Below, one piece after another: positions 1 through 8,232 of a DNA stretch of 64,000 nt. The notes beneath the pieces were generated by a model. It worked only from the letters and a program-made list of their open reading frames with translations, was not told the origin of the DNA and did not search any database. Numbering within the stretch: the first letter of the stretch is position 1; each line of letters starts with the position of its first letter. Both the position numbers and the translations under genes were made by a program. This DNA is from Solirubrobacteraceae bacterium (GTDB lineage Bacteria; Actinomycetota; Thermoleophilia; Solirubrobacterales; Solirubrobacteraceae), in NCBI GenBank assembly GCA_017882445.1, contig JADGPK010000001.1:62001-126000 (forward strand), given 5' to 3'.

Positions 1-409
1 CGAGAGTGCTCGCCGTCGGCGCCGTCGGAATGCTCTCGCGCCGGCAGTGCTCGTAAAAGCTCAGCTTGTCGAGGCACACTTCGATCGCCTCGGGGCTCCC
101 GACCGGAGCATATGTGCCCTGCCCGGCGAGCCGATCGCGTAGGCCGGCGAAGAAGGGCAGCTCGCCGTCCCTGGTGGGAATCAGCAAGCCGATCTGCTCT
201 CTGGCGCAGAAGTCGAGCAGCCGATCTGGAGCATCGCGGTGGTCGAGTGACGGCATGTTCCAGAAGCGATCCGCGAAGTAGTGCCCTACGCATTCGGGGT
301 CGGAGTCCGCACCCCACACGACCCCGCCGCTCGCCGCTTCGACGAGCGCCTGACGAACCGCCTCCAGAAGAGGCACCTTCCGCGAGAGGCTGGTGAGGAG
401 GATGTTCAA
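1..409 (-). CDS. ATP-grasp carbamoyl-phosphate-synthase-like protein (N-terminal part)
   Basis: Reading the minus strand from a TTG at 409 gives an open frame to the left edge, so only the first ~136 residues are present. It begins NILLTS, followed by a WGADSDPEC motif near residue 36, LLIPTRDGEL near residue 75 and CLDKL near 115. This is the N-terminal pre-ATP-grasp fold of PylC/CarB-like ligases, often found in surface-sugar loci. It starts 22 bases after pseC stops on the same strand, so it is probably the next gene of the same operon. The acceptor and donor substrates cannot be told. A TTG start is assumed because the family begins at this point; there is no strong ribosome binding site. 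Confidence 0.75.
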   Translation of the reverse strand, partial: MNILLTSLSRKVPLLEAVRQALVEAASGGVVWGADSDPECVGHYFADRFWNMPSLDHRDAPDRLLDFCAREQIGLLIPTRDGELPFFAGLRDRLAGQGTYAPVGSPEAIEVCLDKLSFYEHCRRESIPTAPTASTL

Positions 410-431
410 GGCTTCAATTACGCAGTCGTGC

Positions 432-1601
432 TCAGCCCGTCGGTGGAGGGCTGTGCGACTCGAGCAGCCGCCTCAGCTCCGCGACGACCCGCTCGACCTC
501 GGCGCGGCTGAGCGCCGGGTAGATCGGCAGCGAGATCGCTCCCCGGTAGTACTCCTCGGCATGGGGGCATGTGTCCTGGGGGTAGCCCAGCGTGTCGCGA
601 TAGTAGGGGAAGCGGTAGATCGGTATGTAGTGGACCTGCACGCCGATGCCGGCGGCGCGCAGGCCCTCGAAGACCTCCAGGCGCACGGCGGGGCCGGCCA
701 GGATGCGCACGACGAACAGGTGATGGGCGTGCAGCGAGCCCTTCGGAGCGGGCGGCGGAAGCGCGAGGAGCGGCTCATCGGCGAGCAGCTCGCGATACCA
801 GCCCGCTATCTCGTTGCGTGCGGCCACCCACTCCTCGAGACGCTCCAGCTGGCTGAGGCCGAGCGCGCACTGGAAGTCGGTCAGGCGGTAGTTGAAGCCC
901 AGCTCGCGCACCTCGTAGTACCAGCTGCCCTCCTCCGGCGACGGCCGCAGGCCCTCGCGGGCGATGCCGTGCGTGCGGAAGCCGCGCAGGCGCGCGGCCA
1001 GCCGGTCGTCCTCGGTCGTGACCATGCCGCCCTCGCCGGTGGTCATCGCCTTGACCGGGTGAAGCGAGAAGGTCGTCATGTCCGCGCCGCCCGGTCCACC
1101 GACGCGCACGCCGTCGCGATGGCCTCCGAGCGCATGGCAGCCGTCCTCGATGACGACCACCCGGTCACGCACGCCCTCAAGCGGGCCCAGGTCAACCGGC
1201 AGGCCGGTCAGGCTGACCGCCACTATCGCCCGCGTGCGATCCGAGAGCTGCGCCGCCGCCACGGCAGTGTCGAGGTTCCATGTGGCCGGGTCCACGTCTG
1301 TGAACCGCACCGTGGCCCCCATGTAGAGCGCGCAGTTCGCCGACGCCACGAAGCTGAGCGGGGTCGTCAGCGCCTCGTCTCCCGGCCCCAGGCCGGCCGC
1401 ATGGGCGGCGCCGTGCAGCGCGGCCGTGCCGTTGGCGAAGGCGACCGCGTGCTTCGCCCCCACGTGCTCAGCGAAGCGCCGCTCGAACTCGGCGACCGCC
1501 GGCCCCTGCGTGATCAGCTCGCCGCGCAGCGCCGATGCGACCGCCTCCACGTCGCGCTCGGAGATTTGCTGGCGTCCGTAGGGCAGGAACGCTGGGCTCA
1601 T
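432..1601 (-). CDS. pseC: PseC-like UDP-4-amino-4,6-dideoxy-N-acetyl-altrosamine transaminase
   Basis: PLP-dependent DegT/DnrJ/EryC1/StrS-family sugar aminotransferase of 389 residues, the usual family length. The PLP lysine is K184 in SLHPVKAMTTGEGG, and the cofactor-contacting acidic motif VIEDGCHALGG lies near 150-160. It is assigned to PseC, which aminates the 4-keto sugar made by PseB, because pseB is directly upstream and overlaps it (ATGA at 1598-1601). The frame is open for 18 more codons upstream, but the ATG at 1601 starts the conserved region (PAFLPYGRQ) and makes the 4-base overlap. The step belongs to pseudaminic-acid-type nonulosonate synthesis; a related 4-aminosugar pathway is also possible. 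Confidence 0.88.
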   Translation of the reverse strand: MSPAFLPYGRQQISERDVEAVASALRGELITQGPAVAEFERRFAEHVGAKHAVAFANGTAALHGAAHAAGLGPGDEALTTPLSFVASANCALYMGATVRFTDVDPATWNLDTAVAAAQLSDRTRAIVAVSLTGLPVDLGPLEGVRDRVVVIEDGCHALGGHRDGVRVGGPGGADMTTFSLHPVKAMTTGEGGMVTTEDDRLAARLRGFRTHGIAREGLRPSPEEGSWYYEVRELGFNYRLTDFQCALGLSQLERLEEWVAARNEIAGWYRELLADEPLLALPPPAPKGSLHAHHLFVVRILAGPAVRLEVFEGLRAAGIGVQVHYIPIYRFPYYRDTLGYPQDTCPHAEEYYRGAISLPIYPALSRAEVERVVAELRRLLESHSPPPTG

Positions 1602-2599
1602 GCGGCGGCGGTGACGCCGGCGGCCATCTCGCGCAGCTCGGCGACCGTCAGCCACCGGTCGTTGGAGTCGCTGGCGTAGCGGAAGCCGTCGGGAAGCGTG
1701 CCTCGCGGCCCGTGGTCGCGCATGGTCCAGGAGGCATACTCGGGGAGGATCACGTAGCCGAAGTCCGCGTCGATCGTGTGGCGCGCCTCGTCGTCGGTGA
1801 CGAGCACCTCGTGCAGCTTCTCACCGGGGCGGATGCCGATGATCTTGCGTTCGCACTCGGGCGCGAGCGCCTCGGCGATGTCCAGCACGCGCATCGAGGG
1901 TATGCGCGGCACGAACGTCTCCCCGCCGCCCATCCGGCCGAGGCACTCCAGCACGAACGCGACCGCCTGCTCGAGCGTGATCCAGAAGCGCGTCATGCGC
2001 TCGTCGGTGATCGTGATCGCGCCCGTCTGCGCCTGCGCCAGAAACAGCGGTATCACGCTGCCGCGGCTGCCGACCACGTTGCCGTAACGCACCGAGGCGA
2101 AGCGAGCCTGCGAGTCCGCCGCATACGCGTTGCCCTGGGCGAACACCTTCTCGGCGGCGAGCTTCGTCGCCCCGTAGAGGTTGACCGGGTTGACGGCCTT
2201 GTCCGTGGAGAGCGCCATCGTCACCGGCACATCGTTCTCGATCGCCGCCGAGACGACGTTCTCGGCGCCGATCAGGTTCGTCTGCACGGCCTCGAACGGG
2301 TTGTACTCGCACGCCGGCACCTGCTTCATCGCCGCGGCGTGCACGATCACGTCCACGCCGCGGCTCGCCCGTGTCAGGCGCGGCAGGTCGCGCACGTCGC
2401 CGAGCATGAAGCGCAAGCGGTCCTCGTCGGCGTAGTGGCGCTGAAGCTCCGATTGCTTGAGCTCGTCGCGGCTGTACAGCCGCACGGCCCTCGGTTCGTG
2501 CTCGTCGAGGATCCGCGCGATCAGCGCCTTGCCGAACGAGCCGGTGGCGCCCGTGATCAGGATCGTCTTGCCGTCGAGGTTCACTGACGTCTTGCCCAT
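1598..2599 (-). CDS. pseB: PseB-like UDP-N-acetylglucosamine 4,6-dehydratase (inverting)
   Basis: Extended short-chain dehydrogenase/reductase of 333 residues. The Rossmann motif TGATGSFG is at 16-23; MKQVPACEYNP near 91-101 and STDKAVNP at 131-138 are hallmarks of the PseB/FlaA1 family, with the D133-K134 pair and Y142xxxK146 as catalytic residues. The enzyme converts UDP-GlcNAc to the 4-keto-6-deoxy-L-arabino sugar, first step of pseudaminic-type sugar synthesis. Its stop overlaps the pseC start, implying translational coupling. A membrane tyrosine-kinase gene lies 21 bases upstream on the same strand. The remaining pse genes would have to lie beyond the left edge. Confidence 0.92.
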   Translation of the reverse strand: MGKTSVNLDGKTILITGATGSFGKALIARILDEHEPRAVRLYSRDELKQSELQRHYADEDRLRFMLGDVRDLPRLTRASRGVDVIVHAAAMKQVPACEYNPFEAVQTNLIGAENVVSAAIENDVPVTMALSTDKAVNPVNLYGATKLAAEKVFAQGNAYAADSQARFASVRYGNVVGSRGSVIPLFLAQAQTGAITITDERMTRFWITLEQAVAFVLECLGRMGGGETFVPRIPSMRVLDIAEALAPECERKIIGIRPGEKLHEVLVTDDEARHTIDADFGYVILPEYASWTMRDHGPRGTLPDGFRYASDSNDRWLTVAELREMAAGVTAAA

Positions 2600-2620
2600 G
2601 CGCTTGACAGCTCGCTCCGG

Positions 2621-4237
2621 TCAGCTCTTCTGCTTGACTCTGCGTGGGCGGCCGAGATGCGCCAGCCGGCCGGGGAGACGGCCGTTACCGTTGGCATCCT
2701 CGCCCGCCGTGTAGTCGTGGTAGTTGCCGTAACCGTAGCCGTAGTGGCCGTACAACCCGGTGAGGACGGCGCCCGTGGCAACCACGCCGAGCAGGTTGCC
2801 GCCCGTGTTGGCGATCGTCTTCTGCAGTCTGAACAGCGCATCTCTGCTCGTCGAGTTCAGCCTGGCGATGAGGACGATCCCGGAGACGGCGTCGAACAGC
2901 GGCAGTGAGTCGCTCACGCTCAGCAGCGGGTTCGTGTCGATGATCACAAGCTCGGCGATTCGCCCGAACTCATCCAGCAGATCGCGCATGCGCCGCGAGG
3001 CGAGCAGCTCCGAGGGGTTCGGCACCTTGCCTCCGGCGGGCAGCAGTCGCAGCCTTCCGCCTTCGGCCCGAGCCACCTCCGGCTCATCCTCATCCGAGGG
3101 CTGGAGCGGCACGCTGACGAGGGCGTCGCCGAGCGCGAGCTGACCTGTGAGCACGCCCGCAAGCCCATGTCCGGACTTTGTGACCTCGCCTTCCACGTGC
3201 AGGCGGGTCGCCACCTGCGGGCGGCGCAGGTCGGCGTCCACCAGGAGCACGTCGCGCCCCACCCGCGCCGCGACGAGCGCCAAGTGCGTGGCGACCATCG
3301 TCTTGCCGTCCCCCCTCAGGGGACTGGAGACCATGATCGACGAGAGCGGCTTGTCGATGTTGAAGTACATCAGCGCCGAGCGCAGGGTGTGAAACGCCTC
3401 CTCGTGGCTGTGGCCAGCCACATCCTCTGAGAAGGCGCCGTTCGGGATCACCGCCAGCAAGGGCAGCCCGGTCAGCTCCTCCAGGTCCTCGGGATGACGG
3501 ATGCGCCTGTCGGCCGACTGTGCCACAGCCACCGCTCCCATTCCGAGCAGCAGGCCGGCAAGCAGTCCCAGGCCGACCGCCCGATGCACCTTCGGCGAGA
3601 TCGGCGTGGCGCTCGCCACGGCCGGCTGCAGGATCTGAGCATCCGCTCCCGCGGAGGCGCGCATCGCTCGCAGGCGCGCGAGCTGAGAGGTGAGCTGTTC
3701 GCGTTCGTGTTCGGAGCCGCCGGACCTGTGCTGGGTCAGCTGCTTGCTGATCTGGTTGACCGCATTGCTCAGCAGCGTCCGCGCCTGATTGGTGCGCAGC
3801 GCCACGACCGCATCGGCGTACGCGTTTGCTATGGCGGCGGCGCGCTTCCCGTTGGCGGCCGTCGCCGTGAGCAAGATGAAGCCCGTTGCCGTGTCGGGCT
3901 TGGCCGAAATCGCTGCCTCGAGTGCGCCGGGCCTCGCCGGCGGGGAGATGTACTGCGCGGCGATCTTGGCGACGCTCGGCGTTTCGATCACGCGCGCCTG
4001 CCCGCTCAGCGTCTGCTTGCCCACCGAGGAGCCCGCGGCGCCTTCGCCGAGGAGCAGCGCGCTGTTAGTCGGTATCGCCCCCTCCTGCACAAGCGCGCTG
4101 GACTGGAACACCCTGGGTTCGCGTGAGGTGACCAGGTAGGCCAGCAGCGGGACCACGACCACGCAGGCGAGGAACAGGAACTTCCAGCGCATCAGCGCCT
4201 TCAGGTACGCGCGCGGATCCGAACGTTCGACGTTCAC
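2621..4237 (-). CDS. Wzz/Wzc-type polysaccharide co-polymerase with BY-kinase domain
   Basis: Bacterial tyrosine autokinase of 538 residues that controls polysaccharide chain length and export. It has a Wzz-type transmembrane part (helix ~17-37, periplasmic segment ~38-215, proline motif TPISPK at 211-216, second helix ~221-240) fused to a cytoplasmic kinase with Walker A SSPLRGDGKT (304-313), Walker A' LLVDADLRRP (331-340), Walker B VIID (431-434) and a C-terminal tyrosine cluster with Y496, 499, 501, 503, 506 and 509. The frame is open further upstream, but the GTG at 4237 overlaps the stop of the preceding membrane gene (GTGA) and gives a normal N terminus. One-polypeptide architecture as in Wzc, not the split Firmicutes form. 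Confidence 0.9.
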   Translation of the reverse strand: MNVERSDPRAYLKALMRWKFLFLACVVVVPLLAYLVTSREPRVFQSSALVQEGAIPTNSALLLGEGAAGSSVGKQTLSGQARVIETPSVAKIAAQYISPPARPGALEAAISAKPDTATGFILLTATAANGKRAAAIANAYADAVVALRTNQARTLLSNAVNQISKQLTQHRSGGSEHEREQLTSQLARLRAMRASAGADAQILQPAVASATPISPKVHRAVGLGLLAGLLLGMGAVAVAQSADRRIRHPEDLEELTGLPLLAVIPNGAFSEDVAGHSHEEAFHTLRSALMYFNIDKPLSSIMVSSPLRGDGKTMVATHLALVAARVGRDVLLVDADLRRPQVATRLHVEGEVTKSGHGLAGVLTGQLALGDALVSVPLQPSDEDEPEVARAEGGRLRLLPAGGKVPNPSELLASRRMRDLLDEFGRIAELVIIDTNPLLSVSDSLPLFDAVSGIVLIARLNSTSRDALFRLQKTIANTGGNLLGVVATGAVLTGLYGHYGYGYGNYHDYTAGEDANGNGRLPGRLAHLGRPRRVKQKS

Positions 4238-5643
4238 GTATCGCGCCTGGACTGGATCTCGATGGTTTTCACGCTCGCTCGAGCCCAGGCTGCCGGCGGC
4301 AGCGTTCCGTGGGCCTGCGGCCGAGGATATCGAAGCGCGGCTCGCCCGCCCGCGGGCCATGGCCCGCGGGCCGCCACGTCAGTCGATCGCTCGCCCGACG
4401 GTTCGCGCCGCTCCATCGCCCTCACGCGCAGCACGACCATCGCCGCGACGGCAAGCGTCACGAGGTGCGTGCGGTAGCGGTACCCCTGGCCGGCGTTGCC
4501 GTCCGCGAGCGCGTAGGCAACCATGATGAACAGGAACGGGTAGATGAGCGGTCCGGCGCGGCTCATCACCTCCCCGCGACATACGATCGCGAAGCGGATC
4601 AGCAGGAAGAAGACGGTCAGCGCGAAAAGGGAGCCAGCCGCGCCGATCGTCTGGTTGATGTTTCCCACCTTCCATGGGTAGGGTTGCAGCAGCAGGTTTT
4701 CCACGCCCTTCGGCAGGCTGGTGACGATCGCGCCACGGGTCGTGTAGTTGAGCTGCCCCAGTGCCAGGTTGTTGCCCCCCGGTTGGCCGTTGCCGGCGGT
4801 GGAGCTGGACAGCTGGTTGTGCAGTGGCTGCAGGTTTACTTCCAGGCTCCTGTGGGAGGTTGCGGCCATGATCGCCGGCGTGGCGATCACCGCCCCGATC
4901 GCCACGGCGTATATCAGCGGCAGCGAGCGCAGCCGCCCGCCGGCCAGCCCGCGCATCGAGGCGTGCAGGATCACGAACACCGCGCACGTCACGAGAAGCC
5001 AGCCGACGTACCATCGCCCGCCGAGCCCGATCGCGGCGCCCGCACCCATGATCGCGATACCGGTGAGATCCAGGCGCCGCCAGACCCTGGTCGCGCCGAA
5101 GACGACCAGGCCGGCGGCGAGCTCCATCAACGGCTCCTTGACCAGCAGGCTGTTGAAGAGCAGGCTCGCCGGCTCGAGCGCGAGCAGCCATGCGGTGAGG
5201 CGAGCCGCCTTGGCGCCGCTGAGGTCATAGACGGCCGCGGCGATCAGGATCGTTCCCGCGAGCGAGATACCGACTTGAGTGACCCGCAGGGCGTCCTCGG
5301 GCGAGCCGAGCACCTTCAGCTGTGAGGCGAAGACGAGCACCTGGAGGTAGGATTTTTGGTGAAAAGGGATCCATTCGGCAGCGCCGAACGGCAGCGTGGC
5401 GAGATGATGGGCGAACGCCATCCAGGTGAGCTCGTCGGGGGCGTCTCTGACCTTTGCGCCGATCCCGAACGCCGCCAGCAGGGCGATGACCAGCAGCCGC
5501 ATCGTGAAGCCGACGGCGAACGGTGTGGCGATCGACAGCTGCGGGCGGCTGCGCGAGATCACTCGCAGCAGCAGCATGAGCGCGAAGGCGACCACCAGCG
5601 TCGTGACGATCACGTACTCGACGGCGATTACGGTGTTGCCCAT
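4234..5643 (-). CDS. Polytopic membrane protein of the polysaccharide locus, GT-C/GT39-like
   Basis: Protein of 469 residues with about ten hydrophobic segments. An acidic RDAPDELTW motif near residue 65 lies after the first membrane helices, and a GYRYRTHLVTLAV segment sits near the C terminus. Both recall GT-C glycosyltransferases (GT39/ArnT-like), which use an Asp-Glu motif in the first external loop. The last ~60 residues are polar and Pro/Arg-rich. It is the first gene of the minus-strand surface-polysaccharide operon and overlaps the kinase gene by four bases. A role in sugar transfer to lipid-linked glycan, or in polymerisation, is inferred from context; specific function unknown. Confidence 0.7.
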   Translation of the reverse strand: MGNTVIAVEYVIVTTLVVAFALMLLLRVISRSRPQLSIATPFAVGFTMRLLVIALLAAFGIGAKVRDAPDELTWMAFAHHLATLPFGAAEWIPFHQKSYLQVLVFASQLKVLGSPEDALRVTQVGISLAGTILIAAAVYDLSGAKAARLTAWLLALEPASLLFNSLLVKEPLMELAAGLVVFGATRVWRRLDLTGIAIMGAGAAIGLGGRWYVGWLLVTCAVFVILHASMRGLAGGRLRSLPLIYAVAIGAVIATPAIMAATSHRSLEVNLQPLHNQLSSSTAGNGQPGGNNLALGQLNYTTRGAIVTSLPKGVENLLLQPYPWKVGNINQTIGAAGSLFALTVFFLLIRFAIVCRGEVMSRAGPLIYPFLFIMVAYALADGNAGQGYRYRTHLVTLAVAAMVVLRVRAMERREPSGERSTDVAARGPWPAGGRAALRYPRPQAHGTLPPAAWARASVKTIEIQSRRDT

Positions 5644-5774
5644 GGCGTGGATCTCTGCCGTTTCCGAGGTGGCGGGTGCAGTCCGAAGGGTTCCGAAGCG
5701 GTTCCTCTCAGCTTAGCCTGGATTCGTCGCGCGCCCAGAGTTGGAGGTGGTTGATGTTGTTGACCTGATCTGAC

Positions 5775-5860
5775 ATAAGCTCGTCGTTGCCAGCGGGTGT
5801 GAGTCCCGTCCGAGTAGCTGCCAGGAGGCTCGGTAGCAGGCTGGCGGCTCGGTCTGAACC
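5775..5860 (+). other. Possible group II intron fragment (domain I-like)
   Basis: The stretch contains GGGTGTGAGTCCCG (5794-5807), then GCTGCCAGGAGGCTCGGTAGC, then GGTCTGAACCAGTGGC. This order resembles the conserved part of domain I in bacterial group II introns as I remember them. No reverse transcriptase, domain V or 3' end follows; the sequence runs straight into a broken transposase. The rest of 5644-5855 holds nothing else I recognise. Confidence 0.35.
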
Positions 5861-6415
5861 AGTGGCGCACCTCGCGCGCTCGCTTGCACCGGAGGACTTC
5901 CAGACGGTCAGCTTCCGTGGGAAGGGACGCAAGCGGCTCCGCTCGCGCTTCTCATTCCAGCGCGTCACCGCCGCGCACCCCGTCACCCGTGATAGCCAGA
6001 CACCCCGCGAGGAGTGGCTGATTATCGAGTGGCCCGCAGGCCGCGACGCACCCAGCGACTACTGGATCTCAAACCTCCCCGCCGACACCAAGCCCGAGCG
6101 CCTCGCGTGCCTCGCGCGCCTGCGCTGGATGATCGAGCTCGACTACCGCCAGCTCAAGGGGCAACTCGGCCTGGACCACTACGAGGGACGCTCCTACCTC
6201 GGCTGGTACCACCACACCGCGCTCGTCACCACCGCACACGCCTTCCTCACCCTGGAGCGACAGAACCCAAAAGCCCAGCGGCGGGCCTCACACTCCCCCA
6301 AACGGTTCGCCTACTCGAGCCCATCTTCGACTGCTGGGCCAGGCACTGCCACACCTGCCACCAGCCGATAGACCTCACCAACCTGCCCCTACACCACCCA
6401 CCACAAGATGAGTAA
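5855..6415 (+). pseudogene. IS701/IS4-like DDE transposase, C-terminal remnant with frameshift
   Basis: Only the C-terminal ~180 residues of a DDE transposase remain. Readable pieces are LAPEDFQTVSFRGKGRK, SRFSFQRVTAAHP, EEWLIIEWPAG, YWISNLP, and RWMIELDYRQLKGQLGLDHYEGR, which includes the catalytic Glu of the DDE triad. Around 6250-6290 the homology moves to the next frame, which continues as LTLPQTVRLLEPIFDC, a CHTC pair and a stop at 6415. There is no start codon of its own and the N-terminal two thirds, with both catalytic Asp residues, are missing. It is an inactive insertion-sequence scar in the surface-polysaccharide region. No terminal inverted repeat was recognised in 6416-6638. Confidence 0.8.
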
Positions 6416-6638
6416 AACAGCCACAAACCGCCTAACAAAGTACTACTAGGTGGCCCTTGAGGGTTTGTTGGACTGCAGCAGGAAGCTCGTCGTGCGTGGC
6501 GAATTGGGATGCATCTCGAAGATGGAACGCCGACTTTGCCCTCGCCCCACCACATCACCCATCGCAACGGCGATCACACCGCGACCGCCGCCTCGCGACC
6601 CGCCGAGACCCGCCAACGCATCGCCGCCTGACGTGCCA

Positions 6639-7754
6639 TCACGACGACTCCAACCCAGCCTCGAGGGCCACCAGTGGGTCGTCCGTGATCCTTCGACCGA
6701 AACGGGGCTCCCAAACCCGAGTGCCGGGGCGGGACTCCTGTCGAGGTTTCGGGTCGAACCTCTTCGGGTGGTCCACTAGGCGATCGCGGCCTGTGCGCGC
6801 GCCCATCACGTCGACCACGTCGGCGAGTATCGCATCGAGGTCGCGCGTCCGCTCCCAGCCGATCGCGCGCTCGAGCTTCGAGGTGTCGGGCACGCGCCGC
6901 AGCATGTCCTCGAAGCCCTCCTCGTAGGCCTCGTCGTAGGGGATCGTGACGATCTCCGACTCCGAGTCGCAGATGCCCTGCACGCGCCGCGCCAGCTCCA
7001 TGATCGTGACCTCCTCACTCGAGCCGATGTTGAAGACCTCCCCGAAGTGGTCCTCGCGCTCCATCAGGTCGGCGAGCGCACAGACGACGTCCTTGACGTG
7101 GCAGAAGCAGCGCCGCTGCTCTCCGTCGCCGAACACGGTGATCGGCTCGTCCGCGAGCGCTTGGCGCACAAAGCGCGGCACGACCATTCCGTAGCGGCCA
7201 GTCTGGCGCGGTCCGACCGTGTTGAACAGGCGTCCGATCGTGACCGGCAGACCCTTCTCGCGGTGGTAGGCGAGCGCCAGGAACTCGTCGATCGCCTTCG
7301 AGCAGGCGTACGACCAGCGGCCCAGGCGCGTCGGCCCCATCACCAGGTCGCCGTCCTCGCGGAACGGGAGGGCCGCCGACTTGCCGTACACCTCGCTCGT
7401 GGAGGCGATGAACACTGGGCGCTTCTTCTTGGCGGCGTGCGCGAGCACCACCTCGGTGCAGTGGACGTTCGTCTCGATCGTGCGCACGGGGCTCTCGATG
7501 ATCAGCTGCACGCCAACCGCCGCGGCGAGATGGAAGACGGCGTCGGCCTCGTCCACCAGCTCGGCGACCGTCGCGCTGTGCACGCACGTCTCCAGCGTGT
7601 AGTCGAAGCCCGGCTCGTCTTTCAGATGGCGAATGTTCTCGATCGAGCCGGTCGACAGGTCGTCGAGCACATGGATGCTGTGACCGCGCGTGATCAGCTC
7701 GTCGGCCAGGTGCGATCCGACGAAACCAGCCCCTCCCGTAATAAGAAACCTCAT
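6639..7754 (-). CDS. NAD-dependent epimerase/dehydratase, UDP-glucuronate-decarboxylase-like
   Basis: Extended SDR of 371 residues. The NAD motif GGAGFVG is at 7-13, the active-site Ser/Thr lies in ASTSEVYG (117-124), and the catalytic pair is Y149xxxK153. FGDGEQRRCFCHVKDV near 210-225 is typical of UXS and dTDP-glucose-type nucleotide-sugar enzymes. It probably makes or remodels a UDP-sugar for surface polysaccharide. The last ~45 residues (rich in Arg, Pro and Asp) extend past the usual fold and may be an IS-derived readthrough, since transposase debris lies just downstream. A promoter and a perfect palindrome lie upstream. UDP-glucose 4-epimerase is an alternative assignment. Confidence 0.82.
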   Translation of the reverse strand: MRFLITGGAGFVGSHLADELITRGHSIHVLDDLSTGSIENIRHLKDEPGFDYTLETCVHSATVAELVDEADAVFHLAAAVGVQLIIESPVRTIETNVHCTEVVLAHAAKKKRPVFIASTSEVYGKSAALPFREDGDLVMGPTRLGRWSYACSKAIDEFLALAYHREKGLPVTIGRLFNTVGPRQTGRYGMVVPRFVRQALADEPITVFGDGEQRRCFCHVKDVVCALADLMEREDHFGEVFNIGSSEEVTIMELARRVQGICDSESEIVTIPYDEAYEEGFEDMLRRVPDTSKLERAIGWERTRDLDAILADVVDVMGARTGRDRLVDHPKRFDPKPRQESRPGTRVWEPRFGRRITDDPLVALEAGLESS

Positions 7755-7796
7755 CCCCTCATCTCCATTCTCATCCTTGATTACTTCACCCTAGTC

Positions 7797-7812
7797 AGAG
7801 GTTTAAACCTCT
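7797..7812. promoter_or_regulatory. Perfect 16-bp palindrome, candidate operator
   Basis: AGAGGTTTAAACCTCT reads the same on both strands. It lies 43 bases before the epimerase start and just downstream of the transcription start predicted from the promoter at 7825-7853, where a repressor would block elongation. The binding protein is unknown. Confidence 0.5.
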
Positions 7813-7824
7813 CACCCCGGGCGT

Positions 7825-7853
7825 AGGGTACACCTCGCGGCGCCTGCGTGCAA
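7825..7853 (-). promoter_or_regulatory. Candidate sigma-70-type promoter of the epimerase gene
   Basis: On the minus strand, TTGCAC (7853-7848) and TACCCT (7830-7825) are separated by exactly 17 bases. Transcription would begin near 7818 and give a leader of ~64 bases containing the 16-bp palindrome. Confidence 0.45.
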
Positions 7854-7925
7854 GCGATTCACGGGATCGTGACACCAGACCAGCCGCCCCCACCGCCCGT
7901 ATCCCACCACCCCTATGCTCCCCGG

Positions 7926-8129
7926 GTGACCGTATCCCCAGCGCAGGAGCCACCCGAGCGCACATCGCCGCGCTCCGGGCCGCGCGGGCTGCGCGCGCGG
8001 CTGCGCGCGCGCGTCGCCGCGCTGCTCTCAGACCCGCTCGCTCCGGTCGTCGTTCTGTGTGTGATCCTGGCCACGAACGTGGCGATCAGGAAGTCCAGCA
8101 GCAACAGGCCGAGCTCATCAGCAGACTAG
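7926..8129 (+). pseudogene. Possible N-terminal stub of a membrane protein cut by an IS
   Basis: A GTG-started frame of 67 codons. A polar, Arg/Pro-rich N terminus is followed by one hydrophobic segment (DPLAPVVVLCVILATNVAIR), then Ser-rich residues and a stop where insertion-sequence sequence begins. It looks like the cytoplasmic tail and first helix of a larger polytopic protein (GT-C or ligase type) truncated by the mobile-element debris to its right. It could also be a chance frame. The rest of 7755-8232 holds only the promoter and palindrome of the epimerase gene. Confidence 0.35.
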
Positions 8130-8232
8130 CGCGCCCCGGAGAAGAAGTAGTGCGCGCGGCTGTGATGCCAGACGCCCTCATGATCAAGGGATGGCACGGA
8201 GCATGAGTCGCTCTTTCCGCACGTCCGCTCGT

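Noticed and set aside
393..1679. Long plus-strand open frame of 428 codons
   Set aside because: Antisense to pseC; composition is that of a GC-rich shadow frame (His/Arg/Ala/Val-rich) with no recognisable motif.
6450..6927. Plus-strand open frames between the IS remnant and the epimerase gene
   Set aside because: Overlap the epimerase end in antisense and show no family features.
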